The notes under the pieces are model-generated. The model was not told the DNA's origin, did not search any database, and saw only the letters and a list, made by a program, of their open reading frames with translations. DNA of 64,000 nucleotides. Source: Paratinospora sagittata. Its lineage: Eukaryota; Streptophyta; Magnoliopsida; Ranunculales; Menispermaceae. Below, one piece after another: positions 46,523-57,593 of the stretch. Where the stretch lies: contig CM069611.1 in NCBI GenBank assembly GCA_035771175.1, positions 18,301,366 to 18,365,365 of the forward strand. The letters run 5' to 3'. The translations under genes and the position numbers were made by a program. Each line of letters opens with the position of its first letter. Position 1 is the stretch's first letter.

Positions 46523-48633
46523 TGTTATCTCAAGGAACCCCAATATGAGAATGTTTTGATGATTCCAAACTACTCATGTTTGTGTATCTAATGATCTTGT
46601 TAAGTGTTTCAGATTTATCAAGATTAAAGATAAAAAAGAAAAACTTACAAGTCTATTGAATGTAAATGTTCGAAGCTTCAAGATTTTCAGTACTTAGAAT
46701 GTAAATCTATTGATCAAATTACTCTCAGCAAGATATACTCAATTGCACGTTTTAATCGATATATTTGAAAGGTTTTTTAAATGATTTAAATTCTTAATCG
46801 TTCCAAATGTTTGATGTGATCGAATCTTTGTCTGATTTGATTAAGTTTTGAAAGGTTTAAATTGTTTTTAAGAAACAGTCTTTAAGTGTCCATCAGGACA
46901 CGAACACGTCTTTCAAAATGCTAATGTCTTAGCAGTGCCCTCCTGGACGTGGTAAGTCAAGACGCAAATAATACATTAGGATGCTGATAGAGTTCATAGT
47001 TGAATAAGTACTTATCTATCAGAACACTTACTTCATTTGTAGCGTCCTCATTTAGTTAACCAGTGAACTTTTCAGAACATTGATTCTACATCAGCTCGCT
47101 AACTATTTTTTGAGCTTTTAATGATTTAATCTTTAAGGACGTTGACAGTTATAAGTTGGAAAATCAAGACCCTACATAAACAAGGGCTCCCTCACTTAAG
47201 AACCAACTTAGTAACTCTCAGGACACTGATCGGTCTTCAACGTACTTACCATTTTTAAAAGTTAAAACACCAGGACGCTCATCACCTAGTAGCGCCCTTA
47301 TGTTTTTCAGTTGTTTTAAAATGTTTTAAAACTTCAGGACGCTTACGTCGCTAGTAGCGCCCTTATAGTTCTCGTGTTTTATATATTAGGACGCATACAA
47401 TTTTGTAGTGCCCTTGTGACTTTAGGTATGCTAAAACAAAATAGGATGCTAACTGTTGTTTAGCGCTCTCATAGATTTTAGTCGTTTTCAATCGATAAGT
47501 TAGTTAGGACGCTTACAATCAAGTAGCGCTCTTACTTCACAGTTTAGTAGGACGCTTGTGGTCCATGAGCGCCCTCAAGGAACAAAACGACAAAGTTGGT
47601 ATTATGCGTGAAGACGCTAATCCAACACTATTACAAAGCTGACACTTGCACTTTTTTAGTTTACTTTTTCAGAACTTTTTATGCATAGAAACTTTTTCAG
47701 ATTTGCTAGATATTTCCTTTAATACACGAAATCACAATTCCTGAAACCTTCCTTATTCGTGTAATCTGAAAAGAACCAGATCTTTGTGAAAGATTCTAGC
47801 TATTGTGAGTAAACGATCATTTTGAAATTCAAATTCAAATAACCAATAGCTTCATTTCTACTGAGTCTATAAATACCAACACTTAGACTCAAATCAAATA
47901 CCGAAAATTCATTAAGCAAATACTATTGAAAATTAATTTTTCAATTTGATTTCAGAGCTCAAACTGTTTTAGTTTTCAAAGTGCTTTATTTGAAACTTAG
48001 CTTATTCAAAAGATTTTCATACTGAGCTTAATATCTATCTTTCTTTGAAAATCTATTTGAAGGATATTAAATGTTTTCTACTTAAATTTTTAGCACGGTC
48101 TTATTCATACATCATTCTTGCTGAATGAGGAATTTGAGAGATAGTTCATAGGATACAGTTGTACTCCATTTCATATCTTGTAAATTGTATCGAGTTGTAA
48201 CAATAGTTATACAAACTACTGGGAACCCACCATTGTTTTGTTTTTAGAGATAGGTAGTTCTCAAGCTTGTAAGTTGAGAGGTTAGGTTAATTTCATTCCC
48301 GAAAGTTGAGATAGGTAGTTTTCTAGCCTTTAAGTTGAGAGGTTTAGGTTGGTCTCAATCCTGCAAATTGAGCATTGTAACGGTTGTTCTCACACCTGGA
48401 AGCCGAGAAAAGGCGTGACGATTTGGTTCTCACCTGTAAGAGAATCCCTTAGTGAAGAGGTTTCAAATCCTAACTAAGGAGGTTGGGTAGTGGACGTAGG
48501 CAAATAGCCGAACCACTCTAAATTGATTGTACAAATTGATTTACTTTTTCGCATTTATTTAGTTGTCATTGCATTAACTTTAATTGTCTAAGTGTCCAAT
48601 TCACCCCCCCTCTTGGATATACCTGGGCCAACA
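46523..48633 (+). repeat. SIRE-type solo LTR, 2111 bp
   Basis: TGTTATCTCAAGG at the start, ACCTGGGCCAACA at the end, and a perfect duplication CTAGA (46518-46522, 48634-48638). It has AGGACGCT/AGCGCCCTC units at 46900-47620, TATAAATA at 47868-47875, and the GTAAGTTGAGA-type units near 48250-48420. It shows the full LTR layout of which the element at 11488 has lost parts. Confidence 0.93.
47868..47875 (+). promoter_or_regulatory. TATA box of solo LTR
   Basis: TATAAATA in GAGTCTATAAATACCAACAC. The same context occurs at 55371 (AAGTCTATAAATACTAACAC), which supports conservation as the core promoter. Confidence 0.7.
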
Positions 48634-49445
48634 CTAGAAACCCTAAACAATGAAGTATATATAGCTACAAGCCCATAGGAAGTCATATTGAAAAGTCCCA
48701 AGCAGAATAGGAGAAACCCGCAATAAATTAGAAAACTTTCTAATTTTTTCATTTAGCCCGACGCTATGGCACCCACTCCTGTGCCCAGTTATGAAATTCA
48801 CCACCTGTGTTCTTCACCTCTGGGCGTGGCATCCATTCTGAACGTTGTGGCTTCCAGTCTCTATTTTCCATCACTCTTTTGTTCCTCCTTTTGTGGACTT
48901 TGCCATTTTTCAGACATCTTTGACTTGCATTGTTTTTGTATCTTCATTCCATCTTCATTTAACATGTTTCCATCATCCAAGTTGACTTTAAACACATCTA
49001 AAGGCCTACGAAACAAATCAAAACCAATGATTAAAACACTTATATGATCAATTCAACTAACTTATAAAATTAAACACCAAAATAAAACAACATATATCAA
49101 AATGTAACTAAACTAACAACTAAGTCAAAACTAACATAAACCAACCAAATAAATGAGTAAACTAACTTAAACATCATCTAAATCATACTAAAACACATCT
49201 AAAATAACCACTTATTTGAGGGTTTGGAGCTGTGATTTTTTATTTTCTTTTTGTTGGGGGGGTGTTGAAGGGGTTTCGGAGCAGCGATTTGGGCGTTAAT
49301 TTATTTTTCTTCAAAGTGAGTAGAAATTAAGGGTATCATGGGATAATTTTTAAAAACTAAGGATATTATGGGATATTTTTTCAAAATTTTTACCTAGGCT
49401 ACAGCCCATGCTAGCCCAACAAGAGTTATGCCCCTACGGTTGGCC

Positions 49446-49655
49446 ATAGCTTTTTCCCTCTTTGGGTATGGGGCACACAATTGATCGTAGCCTTTTGCCA
49501 CTTTGGGTGTGTGGTGCACGATTGGTCGTAGCCTTTTGCAACTTTGAGTATGTGGTGCACGATTGGCCATAGCCTTTTTGCTACTTTGGGGTGTTTAGCG
49601 CACGGTTGGTTGTAGCTATTTGCCATTTTGGGTGTGTGGCGCACGATCAACCACA
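49446..49655 (-). repeat. Tandem array A', right part
   Basis: Four to five 40-bp units, reverse orientation (for example TAGCCTTTTGCCACTTTGGG at 49488). They continue the array split by the hAT insertion. The array ends at the SIRE LTR. Confidence 0.9.
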
Positions 49656-50412
49656 TGTTGGCCCAGATTAAACGCCCAAGAGGGGGGGTGAATTGGACGA
49701 GTTGCAAGTTTCTACCCTTTCAAAAATAAATCGAAAAGAAAGCAAGTAAAGTGCAATGGCTGAAATTGAAGTACACAAGATTTAACGTGGTTCGGTGTTA
49801 ACGACCTATGTCCACGACTTGATCTACCCAATCAAGATTTTCCCAAACCTCCCACTAATGGACCCTACTTCGAGGGCAAGGATCAAACCGGTTACAACAC
49901 TTACTTCACAGGTATAAGTCAACCTTTACAAGAACCTAATCATCCAGCTCTTTGTCACTTGTGACCTCAGTCATTTACAATACTTGCTAGAATACAAATA
50001 CAGCTTTTGAAGATATTCTTTTACCGAGAACATTCAAAACTCATTGAAATTATGATTAAATACTTTTAAATCATTCAAAACTCATTGAACTTATGATTAA
50101 AACCTTTCCAAAAATATTTTTTTCAAATCAAATACGAAATCGAAGTGATTTTGAAAACTTTGCAATTTAGAGAGTTTTAGTACTGAGATTGATCGAGAGG
50201 TTACCCTACACACCTAAGATCAAACTAATGCATTACATATGAAATTTTTCGTCGTTCTTCGAGATTGATCTTCGTAGTCTCTTCGACAGGTACTATTTTG
50301 ATGTGTTCTTGACGAATTAGCGATAACACTTAGGGAAACAATGCAAGTGATATCATGGGGTTTGTAATCATCAAAATACCGAGATACCGACGCGATGAGC
50401 ATTGGTCCTACA
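49656..50412 (-). repeat. 3' LTR of minus-strand SIRE-type element
   Basis: Minus strand starts TGTAGGACCAATGC and ends ATCTGGGCCAACA; the end also has the CAATTCACCCCCCC block of SIRE LTRs. A polypurine tract lies directly outside it at 50413. At 757 bp it is much shorter than the 2-kb LTRs elsewhere in the window, so it is another subfamily. Confidence 0.88.
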
Positions 50413-50427
50413 ATCTCCCCCTTTTTG
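50413..50427 (-). other. Polypurine tract of minus-strand SIRE element
   Basis: Minus strand AAAAAGGGGGAGAT, ending at the LTR start TGTAGG. It marks the 3' end of the internal region. Confidence 0.9.
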
Positions 50428-51059
50428 ATGATTTCAAACACTTGATATTGGCCTTAGGAAGCAATCCTAATATATATGATTTTTGAAAAATTTTGGAAGC
50501 ATTTTGTTTTAAAAAATGAATGCTCACAACAAGTCAACACAAGCAAGCACATTCATAACATGTAACAAGGTATCCATGATCTCATATATATCAAAAATAC
50601 ATGGCAGACAAATATATGGTACAATCAACAAAACATACATCTAGACCATGCATCTCTCCCCTATCAAAAATACATATGCCTCTCACTCTATCTATATCAC
50701 TCCTATACATAATGTCCTCACAATATCTTTATCTTCTCCCCCTTTTGAAATCACAAAAAGAGGGGATGGTCCACTATAGAGGACGGTAACCTCGAGTTGC
50801 CAGATCGTCGACTAGATCCCGAAGAATTTCTTCAGGAGTCTGAGTCGATCGACATGATGATCATCCCGGAGCTCGATAGGTCGAGGGGCCCTAACCGGTC
50901 AAAGATGTGGAGAATTAGATGTCCAGGAAAACGGTGGAGGCGTAATGTGAGCCGGAGGTAGTCGCAGACGACATGCTAGAATGGCCTCCAACCTCTAGAG
51001 ATAGTCAACTCCAATGCGAACCTAATGCAAAGTTATGTTCATGGATCTCATAATGTGGG
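50428..51059 (-). other. 3' untranslated part of the SIRE-type element
   Basis: No supported gene. It holds a second pyrimidine-rich word TCTCCCCCTTTTGA near 50734, like the polypurine tract, and remains of the env-like 3' end from about 50780. Confidence 0.5.
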
Positions 51060-51937
51060 AGAGCAAGGCAGCCATAGTCTGTAGTCAAGAATCAAATGAC
51101 ATGCTGCTCTCCACAGACTGACCGACTGCGCCACGTATGGTCCTCTCTAGGTTGACGAACCATGGAGGAGTCGTGCTAGATGTGGCCTCTGTGGCAGATG
51201 ATCCTGGAGCCTCTCGATCTCGAAGGGTTGTCAGTATCCGCTCTTGAGCATCCATCATGGTCTGCATGGTGGCAAAATGTCAATGTAATCTTCGAGAACA
51301 TCGTCGTCTGCATCTCCTGAACAATTCATAGAATGGAGGCAATATCTCGGGAGGGCTTAGAAGACTAAGGCATCGGAGGATGAGCAGTGGGAGCCTCGGC
51401 ATGGGATAAAGCTGGGACCTCAACAGGTGGAGGTGAGAAATGATCACCTATCAGAGAATATCTTCAATAAGGAGAGGATGGAATGTGAGAACTGGATCCA
51501 GCACCATCAGGTATAGGAGAGGGAGGAGCCATAGTACTCGATCCAGCAATGTCCGCAAAAGGAGCTGAAGTAACCTCCTGATCATGGGGGTCGGGGACCT
51601 CAAGAATAGCCAGTGCGCAATCATCCGACATAATGGCCTCCAAGTCAAGAGGTGTAGGATCACTTTCCTTGGTCAAAGAGAAAGATTTAAGCTCTATGTC
51701 CATAGGTAACTTATCTCCATGCATCCATCTTCTCTTTGGCTTATAATACCAGTAATCCATGTGCTTGAGTGTCTGATGCAACTGCTTAACATTCCGCTCA
51801 TTTTTCAAATTGATATCAGTACACTCAAAGAAGCAGGTAAGGTGTATCACAAATGGAAGATTCTTTTTTGCATTCTTGATGGAGTCCATGCAATTCATAA
51901 TAGCATATGGGAAATTGACAAGTGTCTTCATGTATAG
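51060..51937 (-). pseudogene. Env-like ORF, C-terminal part
   Basis: 51931-51464 reads MKTLVNFPYAIMNCMDSIKN, LPFVIHLTCFFECTDINLKN and then an acidic, Pro/Ser-rich tail (DPHDQEVTSAPFADIAGSS). Lower down, shifted frames hold MQTMMDAQERILTTLRDRE and TPPWFVNLERTIRGAVGQSV. The LPFVIHLTCFFE stretch is the usual second part of the plant env-like/transposon-protein domain. No clear signal peptide or membrane segment is seen. It continues the N-terminal part at 56482-57153 across the inserted LTRs. Confidence 0.7.
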
Positions 51938-51942
51938 ACATT

Positions 51943-54900
51943 TGTTAGCCCAAGTGGTTTTTCACTTAGCTTTTTCCTAAGTGTTTTGATGCTAATAAAC
52001 AATATAACAAATGGTGCTATTGTTTCAATTTAGTATATTTCAGCACCAAAAGTAATAAAGAAGCTAATACAAGATTTAAGCTCGTTCAAGTCAAATCAAG
52101 CGGATAGAAAGAAGTCTAAATCAAAACTTGGGCGTGTCAAGATGAGAAGAAAAGAATATGAGCTAAACGTCATAGAGTTATGATATAGGTTGTAAATCTC
52201 CTTGTTCTATATTGCTTAATCATTCATACATGCATTAGATTTCTCTAAAAAAGATTTTAATTTATTCAAACATGTTTGGTCTATGTTTCAAACTTGTTTG
52301 AGTCATATATGCATGAGTTCTCATCAAAATTGCATTTTCCCAAAAGTTTTTAAAACCAACTTGATCCTTCATTTGATTTTGTCAAAATAGTTTTCAAAAG
52401 GTTTCAATCATGTTTTAAATAAGTTTTGAATGATTCAAAAGTTTTTAATCTTATATCAAAGTATTTTTGAATCAATAGATTGGTTCTTGATTGTCAAAAG
52501 AATCATTTTTCAAAAATAGGAACCTATAGCCCGCTGTAGGTCTCTATAGCCCGCTATCCAGCTGTTGCCAAAATTTAAGTTTTCTGAAATTTCAGGCAAT
52601 AGCACGCTATCGCTGTCCTAAAAATTCTAGAGCTCTCGGGTTTGTGTATATCGACCTGCTATAGCCCGCTATCCATCATTATAAGGCATGACACACAACC
52701 TGATAGTGCTATAGGCTTTGATAGCGCGCTATCCATGTCTGAAACGGAAATCTGACATTTCTGACAGAAAAACGTGGATATTTCCACTTGCTCAATTTTT
52801 CTATTTTCACACACTTTTGTCAGGTTATCCTAACTGAAATATTCTCCACTAACACCTGGATTATTCCTATTGTCTAGCATGCTCTTACACATCTTACATT
52901 AAATAATATTTAAAATCAAATGGACCCATAGTCATTTTTCTATAAAAACACCAAACTTGCTCATTTTGAAACAGAGAGTGTGTGTGCATTCAACTGAGAT
53001 GTAACAATGTTTTTTGCAAGTTATTGTGAACTTCTCAAAGTTTATTTCCATATAGCAAAAATGTGATTCCATTTGAGCAAAAAACAATCAAAGAGTGTTC
53101 TTCAAAATCAAACTCTTTCTCATATTTTCAAAACCAGTGAATCAAATGTTTTGAACCAAAGCTTGGATTTTGTGTCTTGATTTCGTGCATCATTTCAAGC
53201 ATCATCAAAAGCATTTCATTGAGCAAATACAGCTGCAAGGAAGGTTAATGTGATTGTAAGATCTCTTTCTCTCATTGAGCTTAAAATTTCATATCTTGTA
53301 TATTAAGTACTTGTATTTGAGAGCTTCATATGTAACTGTTCTAATCACTTAGAACAAACTTTGTAATCTCTGTATTTGGTCTTGTTAGATTGTTTCAAGG
53401 TTGAAACAAACCAAATCAAGCGATTGTGATATCACTAGTGATTCCAAGATTGGAATCAAGTCCAGTTTCGTCATTTATCTTGAAAAAGGTCAACTAGTTC
53501 TTCCTTAGCCCGTGAAAAGGAATAAGTTTTTCCTTTGCCCCTGAAAAAGGAACAAGTGGTTTTTCCTTACCCCGGAAAAAGGAAATCGTAGGTTCAGCCT
53601 TAGCCCGTAAAAGGATAGGTTTGTCTTGAACCTTCAAAAAGATATTATAATGGTTTGGTTCACACCCTTGAAGTGAACCCAGTATAATGGAATCCTAGAG
53701 ACAATTTCTCTAGGCGTGGAGTAGGAAAAGGATTTTCGAACCACGTAAAAATCCTTTGTGTGCATTGTATTTATTTTCAATATCTTTCATTATGCACTTT
53801 ACATTGATTTGAGTACATGACTTGAATTAATCAAAGGATTTTTAGAAAGAAATTAGAAATATTTCAAAATCGGCCATAACACTCAATTCACCTCCCTCTT
53901 GGGTGTTAACCTAAGTGGTTCATCACTTAGCACGTCCCTAAATATATTGTGATGAAGTATATTTTGATGATCACAAACGAAATCCCTTTTGGTGCTAACG
54001 AGCGTTTATTAAGAACTTATCTCAGCACCTCAGGAATGCAGAAAGTCAAAGATTGATTCGATCAAGGAATTAGAGATCATATCATACGTTCAAGGTTGCT
54101 TCATTCAAAGAACCTCAATGTTCACATCATGATTTCAAGATCACACCACTCGAATGATTCGATCAAACTTCAAGTCTACATCTTTCGATCAACGTTCAAG
54201 ACATTCAACTCCAGCGCGAAGTTCTAATTGAAGATCTCATAATAAAGAATTGGATTTAAAGATTATGAGAAAATGGAAAATACATAGTATTTAAGGTATA
54301 TATATCTCTAATCGACATTGCACAAACGTTTTCCAAAACCATGCACAAATCACTTACATATTTGCATCTTTTGATCATACGTTTTACGATATTTCAAATG
54401 ATTTAATTCTCTATATTTAATTGGAAATTTATCGATTTTTTATTTGCATTTATCGTATATTTAATCACGAGTCAAAACTATTTTTAAAGAATCTTTCAGG
54501 ACGCTAATGAGTTAGCAGCGCTCTCCTGAACTTGATAAGTTAGGACACTGATAGTTCATTAGGACGCTGATAACATTCAAGGTTGATTTGAACTGATTCA
54601 TAAGGACGCTTACTTGTATAGTAGCGGCCTCCCTTTAGTCAACCTCTAAAGTTGTCAGGACGCTGATTCAGTATTAGCTTACTAAAAGATTTCTAAAGTT
54701 CTTCAAAGAATTTATCTTTCAATAAACTATCAGAACGCTACCTGGATAGGAGCGCCCTCACCTTTGGGAATCAACTTAATAAATTTCAAGACACTGATTG
54801 TCCTTCAGCGCGCTTTGTATTATTGTTTAAATGTTTTTAAATATGTGATAGAACGCGTACAGTGTTGTAGCACCCTCGTGCACTTAAATGTTTTAAAACA

Positions 54901-56481
54901 TAGCAGGACACTAACTGTGCATTAGTGCCCTCAGGGTTAAGTCGTTTAAGTGTCAAAGAAAGTCAGAACGCTCACGTTTCAGTAACACCCTGACTTCATT
55001 GTTCAGCAGGACGCTTATGCGTAATGAGCGCCCTCAAGGAACAAAATGACAAAGTTGATATTATGCGTCAGGACACTGATTGTGGAATCAGGACGCTAAT
55101 TCAACAACCATCACTGTTCTAATAAGTACACTATATAAGTCTTCTTTTTCAGAACGGATCTTTGCACAGAGTCCTTTTTAGATTTATCAGAGATTTTCTC
55201 TTATACATGAATTAAGTTTTTCTAAAACTTTCCTTTTTCATGTAATCTGAAAAGAACCAAGATATTAGTGAAAATTACAGTTTTCATTTTCATATAACAT
55301 TCTAGCCATTGTGTGTAAACGTTCATATTGTTTGAACTTTAAATGTCTAACGGCTATGTCCTACTAAGTCTATAAATACTAACACTTAAGACCAAATAAC
55401 ATGCCGATAATTTTTATTGTGGTAACACTTTTTGAAAGTTAATCTATGTCAAAATGCTTTTCAAATACCTAAACTTTCAAAGTATTTTTCACTAATACCT
55501 TTATGTATTCAAAAGATTTTCATATCGAGCTTCAATTATATGCTATCTTTGAAAATCTATTTGATCTAGTATCTACTCAAATTCTCAGCACTGATCTTTA
55601 CTTGATATCAATCTTGTTGAATAAAGAATTTGAGAAATAGTTCGAGATATACAGTTGTACTTGATTTCATATCTTAAGTACTGTATCAAACTATATCAAT
55701 AGTTGAGTCAACTACTGAACACTGAACACTGAACCAGAAGTTTTCATACTTATATTCTATATATATTTTGAAAGTTGTCTGTGTCTTTGAAAAAGCACTG
55801 ATTTTCATATCACATCATTCCTATTTTTCGAAACTGCACTTGAGCAATACCGAACATTGAAAGGTAAAGGACTATAAGTGTATTTCCTCTTAGCATTACA
55901 TATTCATATTTCATATCTTTATAATGCTATGTACTGAGTTTAATTGTAAAGTGTTCTACTCAGTTAGAACCAACATTATCTTGTGTTGTAATGCTAGTGT
56001 GCTTCTGGATCGAAACAACCAAGACAAATGCATGTACTTCACTTAATGATTTCAGGATTGAAATCATGTTAAGGATATCTCTGAACCTGTAAAAGAGAAA
56101 CGGTTCTTCCTTATCCCATAAAAGGAACATGGATTTTTCCTAATCCCAAAAAGAGGAAAATGGTTCATCCTTAGCCTGTGAAAGGATAGGTTTGCCCTTA
56201 ACCTGTAAAAGGGCAATTGTAACTGTTTGGTTCTCACTCGTAAGAGAATCAGTTAGTGGATTGAGAAAATCCTAATTGGGATATTAGGTAGTGGACGTAG
56301 GCTTGGCCGAACCACTATAAATCTTGTGTGTCTCACGTTTGCAATTTAGTCTAAGTTTTGTTTTTGTGTTTAATTCCAATACACTCATGTATATCACTAA
56401 GTTATTGGAAGAGAAATTTAAAATTGACCATCTCACCCAATTCACCCCCCTTTTGGGTGGACCAACATTGGGTGTCCAACA
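51943..56481 (+). mobile_element. SIRE-type solo LTR A, with solo LTR B inside
   Basis: LTR A runs 51943-53903 from TGTTAGCCCAAGTGG to CCTCCCTCTTGGG and is completed by TGTCCAACA after LTR B (56473-56481). It carries five or six ATAGCCCGCTAT-like words (52520-52735), TATAAAAA at 52941-52948 and CCTTAGCCCGTAAAAGGA-type units at 53500-53620. The flanking 5-mers ACATT and ACCCT do not match well, so the duplication is degraded or the ends are off by a few bases. Confidence 0.72.
53904..56467 (+). repeat. SIRE-type solo LTR B, 2564 bp
   Basis: TGTTAACCTAAGTGG to GGTGGACCAACA, flanked by perfect TTGGG (53899-53903 and 56468-56472). It lies nine bases before the end of LTR A. AGGACGCT/AGCGCCCTC units fill 54490-55090, TATAAATA is at 55371-55378, and downstream are CTTAGCCTGTGAAAGGA units. 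It is related to 46523-48633 but diverged. Confidence 0.85.
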
Positions 56482-57153
56482 ACCCTATGTTAGAAATAAA
56501 TCAAAACCACTCACATTGGTCCTACTTCCCTCTCTAGGATGAAATAGCCGAGTGACACTGTTGTGGAGGATGTGAGGAATGAAATCGAGGTCCAAATTCT
56601 TGAGTGTTTTGGGGACCGCATCATAATGTTTTGAAGATAAGAAATTTAGAGCAACAAGCGAATCATAATTTGGGAAGTGAACTATCACATTTTCTTCAGT
56701 AGCAATTGGCCGACCCTTATTGGAAATATCAAAATGGCTCGCAAACAATTCAGGAGTGATCTCAAAATCTCTCCCTAGAACAACAGTCTCATACACACAT
56801 CCATCCGCATGTTTCATTTTAAGAGTTGTGAACAAGATGCGAATTAGAGTGGGGTACCATTTGTTTTTATAGGTGATTAATGGAATCCACCCTTGGTGGG
56901 TTAAATACTCTTCAACATGAATCCTACACTGTCGAAAGAATTCAAGATCAATCCAAGCATCGTTAGTTACAGTGTGAGAGATGTAACTTGCACTAATTTC
57001 CTCGTAAACATCGACTGAGGATGGTGTGCGAGGAATGGATGATCGAGGACGTGTGGGATGGTCCTGTCGTGTCTTAACACAATGTTCCGGATCTAGTTCG
57101 GGTGATGGAACCCTGGGATTGGTTGTTCTAAGTGGTTTTCTCTTGGGTGCCAT
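56482..57153 (-). pseudogene. Env-like ORF, N-terminal part
   Basis: Starts MAPKRKPLRTTNPRVPSPEL at 57153, a basic and proline-rich head, followed by NDAWIDLEFFRQCRIHVEEY, QGWIPLITYKNKWYPTLIRI and VLGRDFEITPELFASHFDIS. This is the pattern of the domain called putative plant transposon protein, often labelled envelope-like when it follows pol in SIRE-type elements. Role unknown; the name env-like rests on position, as no fusion peptide or clear membrane segment is visible. It is open to about 56485, where a stop and then the LTR insertion follow. Confidence 0.78.
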
Positions 57154-57593
57154 GAACAGTGATGGGATTTGAAGATAGAATCAAAGCGAAATCAAAGAGT
57201 TGGAGAGGAGTTTTACTGATATTTTGCGTCGATTTCAGCAAAGAATGATGAAAAGCGATGAAGATTTGAGCAAGAATAGGATTGGAGGGACCACTAGTAG
57301 CGTGCTATTTGCTATTGAAATGAAGAAAAAGATCTCGTGCCCGACTTATATATACACTGTGTAAACAGTGTTGATATTGATAGCGCGTTATAGCTCCGTC
57401 CAGAAATGATAGTTGTTAAGAACTATGATAACGGGCTATAGCCGATGATAGCGCGTTGTAGCTTGTTTCCAGACAATACTGTAAGCGAGCTATAGCTATT
57501 TTAGTCTGCTATTGATTCATGAGTGATAATTATTTCATAATTTCATCATTTTTATGATTAAAAGACATTCTAAATGTGATCAAATACTCTGAA
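57154..57593 (-). other. Spacer between RNase H and env-like ORF
   Basis: Non-coding; 57300-57510 holds several words of the type ATAGCGCGTTAT, ATAACGGGCTAT and GTAAGCGAGCTAT, the same kind as in LTR A. Confidence 0.6.

Larger units (their letters stand above)
45665..49205 (-). repeat. Diverged LTR of the gag-protease family, split by a solo LTR
   Basis: 45672 on (TGTTAAACCGCAAGTATACGG, AATAAACCGATGAGAATCGGG) and 48639-49205 (TGTGGACTTTGCCATTTTTC, CACATCTAAAATAACCACTTA) match the two halves of the LTR at 26762-28322, less closely than its partner does. No internal region is attached, so it is probably a solo LTR. Its target duplication could not be identified. It lies inside the hAT element. 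Confidence 0.75.
42014..49437 (-). mobile_element. hAT transposon with DUF4371-type transposase, carrying nested insertions
   Basis: Ends AGGGATTGAGCCATG (left) and, read inward, GTAGGGGCATAACTC (right), inside an 8-bp duplication GGTTGGCC (42006-42013 and 49438-49445). The array sequence on both sides joins without loss. If the element starts at the preceding C, the duplication becomes 7 of 8. Transposase is at 42270-44763 on the minus strand. Two later insertions swell the element: a mini-LTR (42850-43050) and gypsy LTR sequence with a SIRE solo LTR in it (45665-49205). Confidence 0.8.

Noticed and set aside
51938..56469. One 4.5-kb insertion with ACATT duplication
   Set aside because: TTGGG around 53904-56467 fits better: LTR B then ends in CCAACA as its relatives do, and LTR A regains its own end. 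ACATT overlaps these bases and is probably chance.
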